A stretch of 64,000 nt of DNA from Pseudomonas sp. KBW05 (GTDB lineage: Bacteria > Pseudomonadota > Gammaproteobacteria > Pseudomonadales > Pseudomonadaceae): the NCBI RefSeq assembly GCF_003852405.1, contig NZ_QAJM01000009.1, positions 124,001 through 188,000 on the forward strand. Reading direction: 5' to 3'. Within the stretch, counting starts at the first letter, position 1; the number at the start of each line of letters is the position of its first letter. The position numbers were made by a program, and so were the translations under genes. The notes below the pieces were generated by a model that searched no databases, was not told the DNA's origin, and saw nothing but the letters and a program-made list of their open reading frames with translations. Below are positions 18,319 through 28,069 of this stretch, in pieces.

Positions 18319-19674
18319 TCAAGCAAAGTGTTCGGTTACGGCGCGGCTGACCCAGGTGCGGGCCAGCCCCAGGTAATGGGCGGGATCGAGCAGGCGGTCG
18401 AGTTCGGCCGCGGACAGTTCGGCGGTGACCTGCGGTTCGTCCGCCAGCACCCCACGCAAGTGCCGCCCTTCGGCGACGGCGCGTTTGCAGCAGTGTTCCA
18501 GCAGATGGTGCGCGGTCTCACGGCCCAGGCGCTGGGCGAGCACGATGCTGACGGCTTCGGCCAACACCAGGCCTTGGGTCAGGTCGAGGTTGTGGGCCAT
18601 GCGCTGCGCGTCCACTTCCAGGCCTTCGCTCACCAGCAACGCCTGTTGCAGCGCGCCGGACACCAGCCGGCAGATCTCCGGCAGGGTTTCCCATTCGGCA
18701 TGCCACAGGCCCAGGCTACGCTCGTGCTCTTGCGGCATGGCGCTGAACATCGTCGCCACCAGGCCGGGCACGCGGGTAGCGGCGCTGATCAGCACGGCCG
18801 CGCCCACCGGGTTGCGTTTGTGCGGCATGGTGGACGAGCCACCTTTGCCCGGCGCGGAGGGTTCGAATACCTCCCCCGCTTCGGTCTGCATCAACAGGCT
18901 GATGTCGCGCCCCAGTTTGCCCAGGCTACCGGCGATCAGGCCAAGCACGCTGGCGAACTCCACCAGGCGATCGCGCTGGGTGTGCCAGGGCTGTTCCGGC
19001 AGGCTCAGTTGCAACTCATCGGCCAGGGCTTGTGCCACCGGCAGTGCTTGTTCGCCGAGCGCCGCCAACGTGCCGGAGGCGCCGCCGAATTGCAGCACCA
19101 GCAAACGCGGTTTCAACTCGGCCAGGCGTTGTCGGCTACGGGTCACCGCCCCCAGCCAACCGGCGATTTTCATGCCCAGGGTGACCGGCGTCGCATGCTG
19201 CAACCAGGTGCGTCCGGCCAGCGGCACGTCGGCATACCGCTGGGCCTGGGCGGCGAGCACATCGCCCAGGCGCGCCAGGTCCGTTTCGATCAGCACCACA
19301 GCCTGGCGCAGTTGCAGCACCAGGCCGGTGTCCATCACATCCTGGCTGGTGGCGCCCAGATGCACATAACGTTCAGCACCAGCGTCTTCACTGGCGATCA
19401 ACTTGCCCAGCGCCTTCACCAGCGGAATCGCCGAGTTGCCCGCCGTGGCAATCGCCACGCCGAGGGCATCGACGTCGTACAGCGAGGCCAGGCAAGCCTG
19501 GGCAATCGGCGCGACGGCGGCTTGCGGGATCAAACCCACCCGCGCCCCGGCCCGCGCCAGCGCCGCTTCGAAATCCAGCATGCCCTGCAAGCGCCCCTGA
19601 TCGCAGAACACCTCGGCCATGCTGCCCGCAGTGAAGTAAGCGTCGAACAGTTGATTGCTCGTGCGCAGTGTCAT
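18319..19674 (-). CDS. pcaB: 3-carboxy-cis,cis-muconate cycloisomerase
   Basis: A 451-residue member of the fumarase/aspartase superfamily that lactonises 3-carboxymuconate to 4-carboxymuconolactone. The superfamily signature GSSTMPHKRNP is present in the catalytic loop, along with YVHLGATSQDVMDTGL and the region TWLQHATPVTLG. Length agrees with PcaB of other pseudomonads. Ten bases separate it from pcaT upstream and pcaD downstream, so one transcript is expected. Confidence 0.95.
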   Translation of the reverse strand: MTLRTSNQLFDAYFTAGSMAEVFCDQGRLQGMLDFEAALARAGARVGLIPQAAVAPIAQACLASLYDVDALGVAIATAGNSAIPLVKALGKLIASEDAGAERYVHLGATSQDVMDTGLVLQLRQAVVLIETDLARLGDVLAAQAQRYADVPLAGRTWLQHATPVTLGMKIAGWLGAVTRSRQRLAELKPRLLVLQFGGASGTLAALGEQALPVAQALADELQLSLPEQPWHTQRDRLVEFASVLGLIAGSLGKLGRDISLLMQTEAGEVFEPSAPGKGGSSTMPHKRNPVGAAVLISAATRVPGLVATMFSAMPQEHERSLGLWHAEWETLPEICRLVSGALQQALLVSEGLEVDAQRMAHNLDLTQGLVLAEAVSIVLAQRLGRETAHHLLEHCCKRAVAEGRHLRGVLADEPQVTAELSAAELDRLLDPAHYLGLARTWVSRAVTEHFA

Positions 19675-19684
19675 AACCCGTCCC

Positions 19685-20980
19685 TTACAAGTCGTGGTGC
19701 AAGTACGCCGCCTGTTTCGGCAGGCGCAAGCTGAACAGGAAAGCGATCGCCATCATCGCCGTCACGTACCAATAAAAACTGTTTTCCATGCCGATGGATT
19801 TGAGGCTCAACGCGACAAATTCCGCCGAGCCGCCAAAGATCGCATTGGCCACTGCATATGCCAGGCCCACACCCAAAGCGCGCACCTGAGGCGGGAACAT
19901 TTCCGCTTTGACCAGGCCGCTGATGGAGGTGTAGAAGCTGACAATCGCCAGCGCCAGGGTGATCAACACAAAGGCCAGGAACGGGCTGCTGACGGTTTTC
20001 AAGGTAAGCAGGATCGGCACGGTGAACAACGTGCCAAGGCCGGCAAACCACAGCATCGAGTTACGGCGGCCGATCTTGTCCGCGAGCATGCCAAACACCG
20101 GCTGCATGCACATATACAGGAACAGCGCGCCGGTCATGATGTAGCTCGACGTCTTGGCGTGCATGCCGACCGTGTTCACCAGGTACTTCTGCATATAAGT
20201 GGTGAACGTGTAGAAAATCAGCGAGCCGCCAGCGGTGTAGCCCAGCACCGTGATAAACGCCGCCTTATGGTCGCGGAACAGCGCGGCAATGCTGCCGGCG
20301 TCCTTGTCTTCGCGCATTTCCTTGCTGGTGGTTTCTTTCAGGGTGCGGCGCAGCAACAGGGAGATCACTGCCGCAATGGCACCAATCACAAACGGAATCC
20401 GCCAGCCCCAGGCACGCAGTTCTTCCTCAGTGAGGATTTGCTGCAGGATCACCACCACCAGCACCGCTAGCAGTTGGCCGCCGATCAGGGTCACGTATTG
20501 GAAGGACGCAAAGAAGCCACGCTGGCCCTTGAGGGCCACTTCACTCATATAGGTCGCGGTGGTGCCGTATTCGCCGCCCACCGACAGGCCCTGGAACAGG
20601 CGCGCGATCAGCAGCAGGATCGGTGCCCAGACACCGATGTCGTTATAGGTCGGCAAAAATGCGATGACCAGGGAGCCGGCGCACATCATCAGCACCGAGA
20701 TCATCATCGAGTTTTTACGGCCGTGTTTGTCGGCCACGCGCCCGAACAGCCAGCCGCCGATGGGCCGCATCAGGAAACCGGCGGCGAATACGCCCGCCGT
20801 ATTCACCAGCTGCACGGTGGGGTTGTCCGACGGAAAGAAGGCCGGGGCGAAGTAGATGGCGCAGAAGGCGTAGACGTAGAAGTCGAACCATTCGACGAGG
20901 TTGCCGGAGGAAGCCCCGACAATCGCAAAAATCCGTTTGCGGCGTTCTTCTCCGGTGTAGTGACTGGTGGTTGTTGTCAT
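19685..20980 (-). CDS. pcaT: MFS dicarboxylate/beta-ketoadipate transporter
   Basis: A 431-residue major facilitator protein of the metabolite:H+ symporter family with twelve membrane segments. Typical sequences are [14 protein letters not shown] in TM1, the loop [14 protein letters not shown] and [19 protein letters not shown]. PcaT of P. putida imports beta-ketoadipate and adipate-like dicarboxylates; place in the pca operon supports the same role. First gene of pcaTBDC. The 197 bases before it hold a REPIN, and I see no PcaR-like box there. Confidence 0.92.
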   Translation of the reverse strand: MTTTTSHYTGEERRKRIFAIVGASSGNLVEWFDFYVYAFCAIYFAPAFFPSDNPTVQLVNTAGVFAAGFLMRPIGGWLFGRVADKHGRKNSMMISVLMMCAGSLVIAFLPTYNDIGVWAPILLLIARLFQGLSVGGEYGTTATYMSEVALKGQRGFFASFQYVTLIGGQLLAVLVVVILQQILTEEELRAWGWRIPFVIGAIAAVISLLLRRTLKETTSKEMREDKDAGSIAALFRDHKAAFITVLGYTAGGSLIFYTFTTYMQKYLVNTVGMHAKTSSYIMTGALFLYMCMQPVFGMLADKIGRRNSMLWFAGLGTLFTVPILLTLKTVSSPFLAFVLITLALAIVSFYTSISGLVKAEMFPPQVRALGVGLAYAVANAIFGGSAEFVALSLKSIGMENSFYWYVTAMMAIAFLFSLRLPKQAAYLHHDL

Positions 20981-21080
20981 GATTTTTTCACTCAGTGGGA
21001 ACGGTTATAGCCTAGACATACTTTGCAACAAGCTCGTTCCGCAACCAGACTTTTGGAGGTGTGTTGCCTGGGAGGGCCTC

Positions 21081-21162
21081 TTCGCGAGCAAGCCCGCTCC
21101 CACAGTTGACTGCATTCCAGAGTTGGAACTCGATCAAATGTGGGAGCGGGCTTGCTCGCGAA
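21081..21162. repeat. REP pair in outward orientation
   Basis: TTCGCGAGCAAGCCCGCTCC at 21081 and its complement ending at 21162, separated by about 34 bases. The order is reversed relative to most other copies here. It lies between pcaG and pcaT and may lower read-through from pcaIJFHG into pcaTBDC. Confidence 0.88.
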
Positions 21163-21177
21163 TGATCTCAAGCCAAC

Positions 21178-21744
21178 TCAATAATCAAAGAACACTGTTT
21201 CCCGGTCTGCCCCCTGCAAAATCACATTCCACTGATGCACACCCGCTGCATCCTGCTTGGCAATCAAGGTCTCACGCCGCGCAGCCGGCACACATGCCAG
21301 CAACGGGTCATCCCCATTCATCGGTTCGCCGTCAAAATAAATGCGCGTGAGCAAGTGCTTCACCAGGCCCCGCGCAAACACCAGCACCACCAGGTGCGGC
21401 GCCTGGGTCGTGCCCTTCAACCCTGGCACGGCGCCCGGCTTGATGGTGGTAAAGCGAAACCGCCCTTCGGCATCCACCGGCACCCGGCCGAAACCTTCGA
21501 AGTTCGGGTCGAGCGCTTTGTCCTGCTCATCTTCCGGGTGGTCATATTTGCCGGCAGCGTTGGCCTGCCAGACTTCCAGCATGGCGTCATTGACGACATC
21601 ACCATTGCCATCCACCACTTGCCCGCTGATCGCCACGCGTTCACCCAGGGTGGCGGCAGTGGTCAGGTCTTCGCGGTTCAGCCAGGTCAGGCCGATGTGG
21701 TAATACGGCCCGACGGTGTGGGACGTGGTCGCGTTGAGTGTCAT
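21178..21744 (-). CDS. pcaG: Protocatechuate 3,4-dioxygenase alpha subunit
   Basis: A 188-residue intradiol dioxygenase alpha subunit that pairs with PcaH. It begins TTSHTVGPYYHIGL and has the conserved core VVNDAMLEVWQANAAGKYDHP. Like other alpha subunits it lacks the full set of iron ligands, which are in the beta chain. The ATG at 21744 sits next to the pcaH stop with one base between, so translation is probably coupled. The frame runs further upstream but inside pcaH. Confidence 0.95.
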   Translation of the reverse strand: MTLNATTSHTVGPYYHIGLTWLNREDLTTAATLGERVAISGQVVDGNGDVVNDAMLEVWQANAAGKYDHPEDEQDKALDPNFEGFGRVPVDAEGRFRFTTIKPGAVPGLKGTTQAPHLVVLVFARGLVKHLLTRIYFDGEPMNGDDPLLACVPAARRETLIAKQDAAGVHQWNVILQGADRETVFFDY

Positions 21745-21745
21745 C

Positions 21746-22450
21746 TCATTTCTCCATCGGCGTGGCGTCGCGGCCGCGCAGGACGATGTCCCAGCGGTAG
21801 CCGAGGGCATAGGAAGGAATGGTTTTTTCCAGGTCGAAACGGGCGATCAAGCGCTCCTTGGCGCTAGTGTCCGGCACGCAGTTGTAGATCGGGTCGTATT
21901 CCAGCAGCGGGTCGCCGGGGAAGTACATCTGCGTGACCAGCCGCGTCAGCACGCTGGGGCCGAACAGCGAAAAGTGGATATGCGCCGGGCGCCACGCGTT
22001 GTGGTGGTTGCCCCACGGGTAGGCGCCGGGCTTGATGGTCTGGAACTGATACCAACCGTCGGCGTCGGTGACGGTGCGGCCGGTGCCGGTGAAGTTCGGG
22101 TCCAGCGGCGCGTCGTGCAGGTCACGCTTGTGGTTGTAGCGACCGGCGGCGTTGGCCTGCCAGATCTCCACCAGGATGCCCGGCACCGGCAAGCCGTTTT
22201 CGTCGAGCACACGCCCGTGAATGATGATGCGTTCGCCCTGGGGCTCGCCGTCATGCTGGGCGGTCAGGTCGTTGTCCTTCGCGTTGATGCGCTCGGCGCC
22301 GATGGTCGGGCCGGTAATTTCCGACAAGGAATGGGGCAGAAACACCAACGGCTGCGACGGCGAACGGACATTCGTCGATTGGTAGGCCGGGTGCAGGTAA
22401 TCAGGTTGAGTGCCCGCTTGCGGGCGCCGGTAACCGGGCTTGTCACTCAT
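21746..22450 (-). CDS. pcaH: Protocatechuate 3,4-dioxygenase beta subunit
   Basis: A 234-residue catalytic subunit opening protocatechuate between its hydroxyls to 3-carboxymuconate. The four Fe(III) ligands of the family are visible: Tyr105 in AAGRYNHKRD, Tyr144 in PGAYPWGNHH, and His157 and His159 in RPAHIHFSLFG. Follows pcaF after 17 bases. In P. putida pcaHG is elsewhere on the chromosome, so its inclusion here makes the cluster complete. Confidence 0.96.
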   Translation of the reverse strand: MSDKPGYRRPQAGTQPDYLHPAYQSTNVRSPSQPLVFLPHSLSEITGPTIGAERINAKDNDLTAQHDGEPQGERIIIHGRVLDENGLPVPGILVEIWQANAAGRYNHKRDLHDAPLDPNFTGTGRTVTDADGWYQFQTIKPGAYPWGNHHNAWRPAHIHFSLFGPSVLTRLVTQMYFPGDPLLEYDPIYNCVPDTSAKERLIARFDLEKTIPSYALGYRWDIVLRGRDATPMEK

Positions 22451-22467
22451 TGAGCAGTCCTCTCTTA

Positions 22468-23667
22468 TTAGATGCGTTCAATCGCCAGGGCCAACCCTTG
22501 GCCGACGCCCACACACATGGTCGCCAGGCCTTTGCGGCCACCGGTTTTTTCCAATTGGTGCAGGGCCGTCAACACCAGCCGTGCGCCGCTCATGCCCAGC
22601 GGATGGCCGAGGGCGATGGCGCCGCCGTTCGGGTTGACCTGCGGCGCGTCGTCGGCGATGCCCAGTTCACGCAGCACCGCCAAGCCTTGGCTGGCGAAGG
22701 CCTCGTTGAGTTCGATGACGTCAAAGTCGGTGACCGCCAGGCCGAGGCGTTCCACCAGCTTGCGTACCGCTGGCACCGGGCCGATGCCCATCACTCGCGG
22801 CGCAACGCCGGCGCTGGCCATGCCCAGTACGCGGGCGCGGGCGGTCAGGCCGTGTTTTTTCACCGCTTCGGCGGACGCGAGGATCAACGCCGCAGCGCCG
22901 TCGTTCACGCCGGAAGCATTGCCGGCCGTCACGGTTTTGTCCGGGCCGTTCACCGGTTTGAGCTTGGCCAGGGCTTCCAGGGTGGTGTCCCGTGGATGCT
23001 CATCGTGCTCCACCACGGTCTCGCCTTTTTTATGGGCGACCCGTACCGGTACGATTTCCTCGGCGAAGAACCCAGCGGCTTGCGCGGCAGCGGTACGTTG
23101 CTGGCTGCGCAGGGCGAAGGCGTCCTGGTCGGCGCGGGATACCTGGTAATCGTCGGCAACGTTATCGGCGGTCTGCGGCATCGCATCCACACCGTATTGA
23201 GCCTTCATCAACGGGTTGATAAAACGCCAGCCGATGGTGGTGTCTTCCAGCTTCATGTCGCGCGAAAACGCCGCGCCGGCCTTGCCCATCACGAACGGTG
23301 CGCGGGACATCGACTCGACGCCGCCGGCAATCGCCAGTTCCATTTCGCCACTGGCAATGGCGCGAAAAGCCGTGCCAATGGCGTCCATGCCCGAAGCGCA
23401 CAAGCGGTTAAGGGTCACGCCCGGAATACTTTCCGGCAGGCCCGCCAGCAACAGCGCCATGCGCGCGACGTTGCGGTTGTCTTCGCCCGCCTGGTTGGCG
23501 CAGCCGAGGAACACCTCATCCACCGCGGTCCAATCCACCGAGGGGTTGCGCTCGATCAGCGCCTTGATCGGCAAGGCCGCCAGGTCATCGGCGCGCACCG
23601 TGGCCAGACCACCGCCGAAACGGCCGATGGGGGTGCGGATGGCATCACAGATAAATACGTCGCGCAT
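22468..23667 (-). CDS. pcaF: Beta-ketoadipyl-CoA thiolase
   Basis: A 399-residue thiolase splitting beta-ketoadipyl-CoA into succinyl-CoA and acetyl-CoA, the last pathway step. The acyl-accepting Cys90 is in [11 protein letters not shown]; the C-terminal [11 protein letters not shown] His and CVGVGQG Cys complete the active site. The start overlaps the pcaJ stop by one base (TGATG). PaaJ of phenylacetate breakdown is a close relative, but position supports PcaF. Confidence 0.95.
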   Translation of the reverse strand: MRDVFICDAIRTPIGRFGGGLATVRADDLAALPIKALIERNPSVDWTAVDEVFLGCANQAGEDNRNVARMALLLAGLPESIPGVTLNRLCASGMDAIGTAFRAIASGEMELAIAGGVESMSRAPFVMGKAGAAFSRDMKLEDTTIGWRFINPLMKAQYGVDAMPQTADNVADDYQVSRADQDAFALRSQQRTAAAQAAGFFAEEIVPVRVAHKKGETVVEHDEHPRDTTLEALAKLKPVNGPDKTVTAGNASGVNDGAAALILASAEAVKKHGLTARARVLGMASAGVAPRVMGIGPVPAVRKLVERLGLAVTDFDVIELNEAFASQGLAVLRELGIADDAPQVNPNGGAIALGHPLGMSGARLVLTALHQLEKTGGRKGLATMCVGVGQGLALAIERI

Positions 23668-24446
23668 CAGGCTTCTCCTGGCGCTTGGCCGTGGGCGGCG
23701 GCGGTGCGTGCTTCCAGGTCACGCAGGGCTGTCAGCTCTTTCTCGGTAGGTTCAGCGGTGGTGCTGACCTGCTCGGCAAAACGAATCGCCCAGCCGGTGG
23801 CGGCCGTCACTTGCTCGCGGGTCACACCGGGGTGCAACGCGGTGACGACAAATTCATGGGTGCCCTCTTCCGGCTCCATGATGCACAGGTCGGTAATGAT
23901 CCCTACAGGCCCGGCGCCCGGCAGGCCCAGACGTTTGCGTGAATCGCCGCCTTCGCCGTGGCCCACCGAGGTAATGAAATCCAGCTTGTCGACAAACGAA
24001 CGCGCCGACTGCTTGAGGATGATCAGCACGCTCTTGGCAGAGCCGGCAATCTCCGGCGCGCCACCGGCACCCGGCAGGCGCACTTTAGGCTGGTGGTAAT
24101 CACCGACCACGGTGGTGTTGATGTTGCCGAAGCGATCGACCTGGGCCGCGCCGAGAAAACCGACGTCGATGCGCCCGCCTTGCAGCCAGTAGCGAAAGAT
24201 CTCACCGGTTGGCACGACGGTGTCGGCGGTTTCCGCCAGCTCGCCATCACCGATGGACAGCGGCAACACGCTCGGCTTGGCGCCGATCGGGCCGGACTCG
24301 TAGATCAGCACCACGTCCGGCGACGAGGTCAGGCGCGCCAGGTTGGCGGCCTTGGAGGGCAGGCCGATGCCGACAAAACACACGGAGCCATTCTTGAGGC
24401 GACGCGCGGCGGCGACGGTCATCATTTCATTGGTGGAGTAAGCCAT
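23667..24446 (-). CDS. pcaJ: 3-oxoadipate:succinyl-CoA transferase subunit B
   Basis: A 259-residue CoA-transferase beta subunit. The likely catalytic Glu is Glu50 in [12 protein letters not shown], and the fold is shown by the start [25 protein letters not shown]. The ATG at 24446 is chosen; it overlaps the pcaI stop (TGATG), and the in-frame GTG three bases earlier is less likely. With PcaI it moves CoA from succinyl-CoA to beta-ketoadipate. Confidence 0.95.
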   Translation of the reverse strand: MAYSTNEMMTVAAARRLKNGSVCFVGIGLPSKAANLARLTSSPDVVLIYESGPIGAKPSVLPLSIGDGELAETADTVVPTGEIFRYWLQGGRIDVGFLGAAQVDRFGNINTTVVGDYHQPKVRLPGAGGAPEIAGSAKSVLIILKQSARSFVDKLDFITSVGHGEGGDSRKRLGLPGAGPVGIITDLCIMEPEEGTHEFVVTALHPGVTREQVTAATGWAIRFAEQVSTTAEPTEKELTALRDLEARTAAAHGQAPGEA

Positions 24447-25303
24447 CACTTGGCCTCCTGTGCAGTGGCCAGCTTGGCCTGGAATTCACTGAAGTCGGCG
24501 GTGCCGTGGATGTATTCGTCGATCCAGGCAGTAAAGGTCTCACGGTCGCGGGCGATGGGGTCCCACGCCTGATAGAAGCGGTTGTCGCGCTCGTTGTAGC
24601 CGTGGGCGTAGGACGGATGCGCGCCACCGGGCACATGGCACACCGCAGTCAGGGCCCAGGTCGGCAATACGCAGCTGTTCATCGGTGCATTCAAGTCATC
24701 GACGATTTCTTCGACGGTGACGATGCAGCGCTTGGCCGCCAGGGCCGCTTCCTTCTGTACACCCAGAATGCCCCAGAGCAGCACGTTGCCCTTGCAGTCG
24801 GCCTTTTGCGCGTGGATCACGGTCACGTCCGGGCGCACCGACGGCACGGCCGCCAGCACTTCACCGGTGAACGGGCAGGTCACGGTCTTGATCAGCGGGT
24901 TGACCTTTGGCAGGTCGGAACCGGCGTAGGCACGCAGTACCGCGAACGGCAGGCCGGAAGCGCCAGCGACGTAGGCGTTGGCCAGGTCGGCGTGGCTGTG
25001 TTCTTCGATCTCCAGCGGTTGCGGCCATTGCTTCTCGACCGCGTCGCGCAGGCGATGCAGGGAACCCACACCCGGGTTGCCGCCCCAGGAGAAAATCAGC
25101 TTGCGGGCGCAACCGGCACCGATCAATTGGTCGTAGACCAAGTCAGGCGTCATACGCACCAGCGTCAGGTCTTTCTTACCCTGACGAATGATTTCATGAC
25201 CCGCCGCCGTGGGGATCAGGTGGGTGAAGCCTTCGAGCGCAACGGTATCGCCGTCGTTCACGAAACGCTTTACCGCGTCGGTCAGGGTGAGCATTTCAGC
25301 CAT
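24446..25303 (-). CDS. pcaI: 3-oxoadipate:succinyl-CoA transferase subunit A
   Basis: A 285-residue CoA-transferase alpha subunit, starting MAEMLTLTDAVKRFVNDGDTVALEGFTHL and containing the SWGGNPGVGSLHRLRDAVE region of the family. First gene of pcaIJFHG, whose promoter region carries two PcaR-like boxes (25391-25424). It works only with PcaJ, translationally coupled behind it. Confidence 0.95.
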   Translation of the reverse strand: MAEMLTLTDAVKRFVNDGDTVALEGFTHLIPTAAGHEIIRQGKKDLTLVRMTPDLVYDQLIGAGCARKLIFSWGGNPGVGSLHRLRDAVEKQWPQPLEIEEHSHADLANAYVAGASGLPFAVLRAYAGSDLPKVNPLIKTVTCPFTGEVLAAVPSVRPDVTVIHAQKADCKGNVLLWGILGVQKEAALAAKRCIVTVEEIVDDLNAPMNSCVLPTWALTAVCHVPGGAHPSYAHGYNERDNRFYQAWDPIARDRETFTAWIDEYIHGTADFSEFQAKLATAQEAK

Positions 25304-25390
25304 GGGGTTGGGCTCCCGGTGTGGATCGAAAAAGGCGCAGAGGTGGCGCCGAAGTGCCTTGAAGATTAAGTCGGGGAAATGGCTCTAACA

Positions 25391-25424
25391 ATCCGATAAT
25401 CGACTAAGTGTTCGATAATCGAAC
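25391..25424 (-). promoter_or_regulatory. Two PcaR-like boxes upstream of pcaIJ
   Basis: ATCCGATAATCGACT (25391-25405) and GTTCGATAATCGAAC (25410-25424), centres 19 bases apart, about 90-120 bases before the pcaI start. The second differs at one position from the P. putida pcaIJ PcaR site (GTTCGATAATCGCAC, recalled) and is itself nearly palindromic. The 300 bases before pcaI hold only these and the REPIN at 25482. Confidence 0.75.
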
Positions 25425-25481
25425 TGATTGTTGCCTGGCTAACTTTTCCTCCGTGCAGGACTTAAAGTGGGCACCGTCCCT

Positions 25482-25570
25482 TGTGGGAGCGGGCTTGCTC
25501 GCGAATGCGGTGGATCAGTTTAAATATCTGTGACTGACACACCGCATTCGCGAGCAAGCCCGCTCCCACA
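25482..25570. repeat. REPIN (inverted REP pair)
   Basis: TGTGGGAGCGGGCTTGCTCG at 25482 and its complement ending at 25570, about 41 bases apart, between pcaK and the pcaI promoter region. It may act as the pcaK terminator. Confidence 0.9.
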
Positions 25571-25603
25571 CAAGCCCGGTAGCCACAAAATCAGCGCCGG
25601 ACC

Positions 25604-26944
25604 CTAGGTCGCATCCGCATGGCTGACCATGCCCTTGATCACCACCGCAGTGGTGGCCAACGCCGCCGGAATCACCAACGCCGTCAGCACCTGCTCGAAA
25701 TTCCAGCCCAGCCCCAGCAACGTTGCGCCCATCCACGCCCCGAGGATCGCGCCGAAACGCCCAATCCCAAGCATCCACGACACGCCAGTGGCACGCCCCT
25801 GAGTCGGATAAAACCGCGCCGCCAGCGAGGGCATCGCCGATTGCGCGCCGTTGACACACATCCCGGCGATCAACACCAAGGTCGCCAGCAGCGTGATATT
25901 GCCCAGGCTCTGGCCTACCGCGTAGGCAAACACCCCGGCCAGCAGGTAGAACGTGCCGATAACCTTGTGCGGATTGAAGCGGTCCATCGCCCAGCCCACG
26001 CCGACGGCGCTCAGCACCCCGCCAAACTGGAACAACGCGCCGATAAACGCGGCTTGCTCCATGCTTGCGCCACTGTCACGCATCAGGGTCGGCAGCCAGC
26101 TGGTCAGCAGGTAGACGATCACCAGGCCCATGAAGTAGGTGAGCCACAGCAACAAGGTGCCGGCGCTGTAGGTGCCGGAAAAGATCACCGCAAACACGTT
26201 GCGGGCCTTCACGGTTTTTTGCTCGGGCACGCTGAAGTCGCTGGCTTGGGCGACGATATTCGGCTCGATGGGTGCCAGGGTCTTGCGCACCTTGTCGGTG
26301 CCGCGATTGCGCACCACCAGGTAACGCGCCGACTCCGGCAGCCACACCAGCAGCACCACCGCGAGGATCAACGGCAGGATGCCGCCGATCAACAGCAGGC
26401 TGTGCCAGCCGAACGCCGGGATCAGCTTGGCCGAGATAAACCCGCCGCCGGCCATGCCCAGGTTGAAACCACAGAACATGCTGGTCACCAGCAGTGATTT
26501 GTGGCGCTCGGGGGTGTACTCGGAGAGCAACGTGGTGGCGTTCGGCATGCCTGCCCCCAGGCCAAGCCCGGTGAGAAAGCGCAGTACCAGCAACTGGTCG
26601 ACGTTGGCGGCGTAGGCCGAGGCCAGGCTGAACGCACCAAACACCAGCACCGCGCCCACCAGCACCATTTTGCGGCCAAAGCGGTCGGCCAACGGGCCGG
26701 AGCCGAGGGCACCGAACACCATGCCGATCAGGGCGGCGCTCATCACCGGGCCGAGGCTGGCGCGGTCGATGCCCCAATCCTGGGACAGCGCAGGCGCAAT
26801 AAAACCCATGGCCGCCGTGTCGAGGCCATCAAGGAAGACAATCAGGAAACACAGGATCACCACGCGCCATTGGTAGCGCGACAGTGGCTGGGCGTTGATG
26901 AAGGACTGGACGTCCAGGGTCGTACCAACAGACGGTTGATTCAT
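25604..26944 (-). CDS. pcaK: 4-hydroxybenzoate/protocatechuate MFS transporter
   Basis: A 446-residue aromatic acid:H+ symporter with twelve membrane segments. FLDGLDTAAMGFIAPALSQ in TM1 holds the DGxD pattern of the AAHS family, and GPLADRFGRKMVLVGA is the loop 2-3 motif. It starts SVGTTLDVQSFINAQPLSRYQWRVV as in P. putida PcaK. The ATG at 26944 is preferred over an in-frame GTG at 26959. Besides uptake, PcaK is reported to serve chemotaxis to aromatic acids. It lies downstream of pcaR with a 150-base gap that contains its own box. Confidence 0.95.
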   Translation of the reverse strand: MNQPSVGTTLDVQSFINAQPLSRYQWRVVILCFLIVFLDGLDTAAMGFIAPALSQDWGIDRASLGPVMSAALIGMVFGALGSGPLADRFGRKMVLVGAVLVFGAFSLASAYAANVDQLLVLRFLTGLGLGAGMPNATTLLSEYTPERHKSLLVTSMFCGFNLGMAGGGFISAKLIPAFGWHSLLLIGGILPLILAVVLLVWLPESARYLVVRNRGTDKVRKTLAPIEPNIVAQASDFSVPEQKTVKARNVFAVIFSGTYSAGTLLLWLTYFMGLVIVYLLTSWLPTLMRDSGASMEQAAFIGALFQFGGVLSAVGVGWAMDRFNPHKVIGTFYLLAGVFAYAVGQSLGNITLLATLVLIAGMCVNGAQSAMPSLAARFYPTQGRATGVSWMLGIGRFGAILGAWMGATLLGLGWNFEQVLTALVIPAALATTAVVIKGMVSHADAT

Positions 26945-27078
26945 TATTGTTATTTCCACACCGATGGGCGGGTTGACGACCTGGGGCCGTCATTATTATT
27001 GAGTGAGGCGGCGCCCTAGAGCGCTGCCGCACAGTAATAAGGCGGGGGAAACATCGTCAATTGATCAAACCGGGATCT

Positions 27079-27093
27079 GTGCGATCAGCGAAC
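27079..27093 (-). promoter_or_regulatory. PcaR-like box upstream of pcaK
   Basis: On the minus strand GTTCGCTGATCGCAC, matching 13 of 15 positions of the recalled PcaR site. It is just downstream of the pcaR stop and about 135 bases before the pcaK start, so pcaK can be induced independently of pcaR read-through. Confidence 0.6.
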
Positions 27094-27096
27094 AGC

Positions 27097-27939
27097 TTAG
27101 GTAAACAACTGCGCGCTCAGCTCGCGGCTGGCGCTGAGCATGCTGGGCAGGAAACGCTGCTCCAGCTCGCTGCGGCTGACGCGGCCGGCGTGGGTGCTGA
27201 CATTGAGCGCCGCCAGCACCTGGCCGGAGGCGTCATACACCGGCACCGCGATGGAGCGCAGGCCCTGCTCCAGTTCCTGATCGACAATGCACCAGCCCTG
27301 CTGACGCACTTGTTGCAGGCACTCAAGCAAGGCCGCCGGGGTGGTCAGGGTGCGGCTGGTCTTGGTTTGCAGGTCGGCGTGGTCGAGGTAGTCCTGCAGG
27401 GAGGCGTCATCCAGCGCGGCGAGCAAGATGCGGCCCATGGACGTGCAGTACGCCGGCAGGCGCCCGCCCACCGACAGGTCCACCGAGATCAGGCGCTGGG
27501 TCGTGGCGGAGCGGGCGATGTAGAGGATGTCATCGCCTTCGAGGGTGGCCATGTTGCAGGCTTCGTGGAGTTGCTCGCTCATGCGGTCCAGGTAAGGCTG
27601 CGCAGACACCGCCAATGGCGTGGACGACAGGTACGCATGGCCCAGGGTCAACACCTTGGGCAACAGCGAATACGTGCGCCCATCGGTGGTGGCGTAGCCG
27701 AGTTTGATCAGGGTATAGAGGCAACGGCGCACGGCGGCGCGGGGGATTTCCGTGCGATGGCTGATCTGGGCGATGGTCAGGTGGCGCTTGCGCTCCTGGA
27801 ACGCCTGCACCACGGCCAGGCCGCGGGCCAGGGAAGTCATGAAATCGGGATCGCCGGTAAACGCCTGGATGCGCTTGGCCGGTGAGGCCACGATCGGTGG
27901 CGCCACTGATGCGAAGGAGTTGCGCAATTGATCGTTCAT
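27097..27939 (-). CDS. pcaR: IclR-family activator of the pca regulon
   Basis: A 280-residue IclR-type regulator. The winged helix lies at about residues 38-95 (SLARGLAVVQAFQ, HLTIAQISHRTEIPRAAVRRCLYTLIKLGY) and the effector domain follows to the C-terminus (TSMGRILLAAL, GWCIVDQELEQGLRSIAVPV). PcaR activates pca genes with beta-ketoadipate as effector and represses itself. The ATG at 27939 has AAGGACT upstream and gives the usual start; the frame opens nine codons earlier. Two PcaR-like boxes about 100 bases upstream fit autoregulation. Confidence 0.94.
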   Translation of the reverse strand: MNDQLRNSFASVAPPIVASPAKRIQAFTGDPDFMTSLARGLAVVQAFQERKRHLTIAQISHRTEIPRAAVRRCLYTLIKLGYATTDGRTYSLLPKVLTLGHAYLSSTPLAVSAQPYLDRMSEQLHEACNMATLEGDDILYIARSATTQRLISVDLSVGGRLPAYCTSMGRILLAALDDASLQDYLDHADLQTKTSRTLTTPAALLECLQQVRQQGWCIVDQELEQGLRSIAVPVYDASGQVLAALNVSTHAGRVSRSELEQRFLPSMLSASRELSAQLFT

Positions 27940-28035
27940 TTCATGAGTCCTTTTTCTTGTTTTCAACCGTCAGCAGGTTTGGCCGCTATTACAAGCCGCA
28001 CGGGGCGCAATGCACAACGCCAGGCCAGTGACACT

Positions 28036-28069
28036 GGGCGATTATCGGACACTACTCCGATTATCGCAA
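28036..28069 (-). promoter_or_regulatory. Two PcaR-like boxes upstream of pcaR
   Basis: Minus-strand GTCCGATAATCGCCC (28036-28050) and TTGCGATAATCGGAG (28055-28069), with nearly the same spacing as the pair before pcaI. Position about 100-130 bases upstream of pcaR supports autoregulation. Confidence 0.65.

Noticed and set aside
22450-24099. 549-codon plus-strand frame opposite pcaF and pcaJ
   Set aside because: Shadow frame. The pcaF/pcaJ assignments are secure by motifs and overlapping start/stop codons.
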